The notes under the pieces: generated by a model
Seen by the model: only the letters and a program-made list of their open reading frames with translations
The model's database searches: none
Told to the model about the DNA's origin: nothing
In this document: piece by piece, positions 63,540 through 64,000 of the stretch
How positions within the stretch are numbered: the first letter of the stretch is position 1
How the letters are laid out: each line of letters begins with the position of its first letter
Made by a program: the position numbers and the translations under genes
NCBI GenBank assembly: GCA_022606425.2
Contig: JAHDVF020000001.1
Location: forward strand, 1,178,001 to 1,242,000
Length of the DNA: 64,000 nt
Reading direction: 5' to 3'
From: Lepidostoma basale
Lineage: Eukaryota; Arthropoda; Insecta; Trichoptera; Lepidostomatidae

Positions 63540-64000
63540 AATGCAACCCATAACTCAATGCGAACCATCAGATTCAAGGACAGATACAACTTTAAGATGG
63601 TGGAGGACTTCACTTACCTGGGCTCGTCTATAACAAAAGAAATCGAAAGAGGAATCACAATTGGTAACAAAACATTCTTCTCTCGACTACCAACGCTCAA
63701 ATCAAGAAACGTACACTGGAAAACCAAAATCATCCTGTATAAAACAATCATCCGAACAGTAGTGACCTATGGATGTGAGGCGTGGACAATGACAGCGAAA
63801 TCCGCAGAGCGACTAGATACTTTTGAGAGAAGGGTTCTGCGCAGAATTCTGGGACCTGTGAATGACGGTGAAGGCTGGAGAGTGCGGCATAATGACGAGC
63901 TGTACAATATTTACAAAGCTCCCAGTCTCTCCACATAGGTCAGACTGAATAGACTGAGATGGGCCGATCACGTGCAGAGGAAGCCGTCATCGCGAACCCC
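63540..64000 (+). mobile_element. LINE ORF2 C-terminal region running off the window
   Basis: ORF 63558-63938 reads RTIRFKDRYNFKMVEDFTYL, GSSITKEIERGITIGNKTFF, LKSRNVHWKTKIILYKTIIR, TVVTYGCEAWTMTAKSAERL and DTFERRVLRRILGPVNDGEG, then LYNIYKAPS, a TAG, and RLNRLRWADHVQRKP in the same frame. FxYLGSxI, YGCEAWTM and FERRxLRRILGP are diagnostic of the region after the LINE reverse transcriptase. The stop at 63936-63938 makes it a likely pseudogene; the C-terminus lies beyond the window. Confidence 0.9.

Noticed and set aside
1..64000. A novel gene cluster, defence system or operon
   Set aside because: I read both strands and found only transposon-derived coding remnants; no set of adjacent host genes is present.

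Overview
The window looks like intergenic or heterochromatin-like DNA from an animal genome, most likely an insect and probably a moth or butterfly. It is AT-rich. It holds no recognisable host gene, no bacterial operon, no rRNA, no intact tRNA gene and no CRISPR array. The lepidopteran guess is an inference from the repeat repertoire: RTE-like LINEs with tetranucleotide tails, LINE ends of the 'gaggcctatgtccagcagtgga' type, a Helitron 3' end of the 'gcgttgccgggtcagctag' type and a Ser/Leu-tRNA-headed SINE. I could not run a database search.

Almost every supportable feature is a transposable-element fragment. The commonest is one RTE-like LINE, present in more than 30 pieces, all 5'-truncated. 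Its reading frame ends only a few bases before a (GTTA)n or (GTTT)n tail. Others are a Jockey-like LINE with an (AAGTCC)n tail, a LINE with a (GATTT)n tail, an L2/CR1-like LINE, several LINEs ending in GAA runs, a two-subfamily tRNA-headed SINE, a solo LTR, a mariner remnant, a short Helitron, several hAT-like elements with 8-bp target duplications, and families of palindromic MITEs.

Layout: 1-4.8 kb is a nested stack (RTE split by a hAT element and a mariner, then a second LINE and a SINE). 5.7-6.9 kb is a 48-bp satellite. 7.5-17.3 kb has MITEs, Jockey and RTE pieces, two SINEs and a GC-rich patch. 17.7-25 kb has LINE ends, a 252-bp tandem array seeded in an RTE tail, and a Helitron. 25.7-29.5 kb is RTE and LINE. 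29.8-31.8 kb is a nested 1-kb palindrome. 32-36 kb has RTE pieces, a chimeric hAT/Jockey element and two SINEs. 36-42.5 kb has LTR-like DNA, a solo LTR, RTE-in-RTE, RTE-in-Jockey and SINEs. 42.7-46.6 kb has LINE and hAT elements with a 41-nt palindrome. 46.7-64 kb has more RTE, MITEs, a TTAA-flanked CpG-rich element, a 0.9-kb TIR element with a LINE inside, a textbook hAT element and LINE ends running off the window.

The most interesting signals are chimeras that appear to have moved as units: (1) a short inverted dimer of RTE tails seen four times, once with a perfect 12-bp target duplication; (2) a hAT-like element that carries a Jockey 3' end, seen twice; (3) SINE copies whose 3' tail matches the 3' UTR of a LINE in the same window, suggesting a SINE-LINE partnership.
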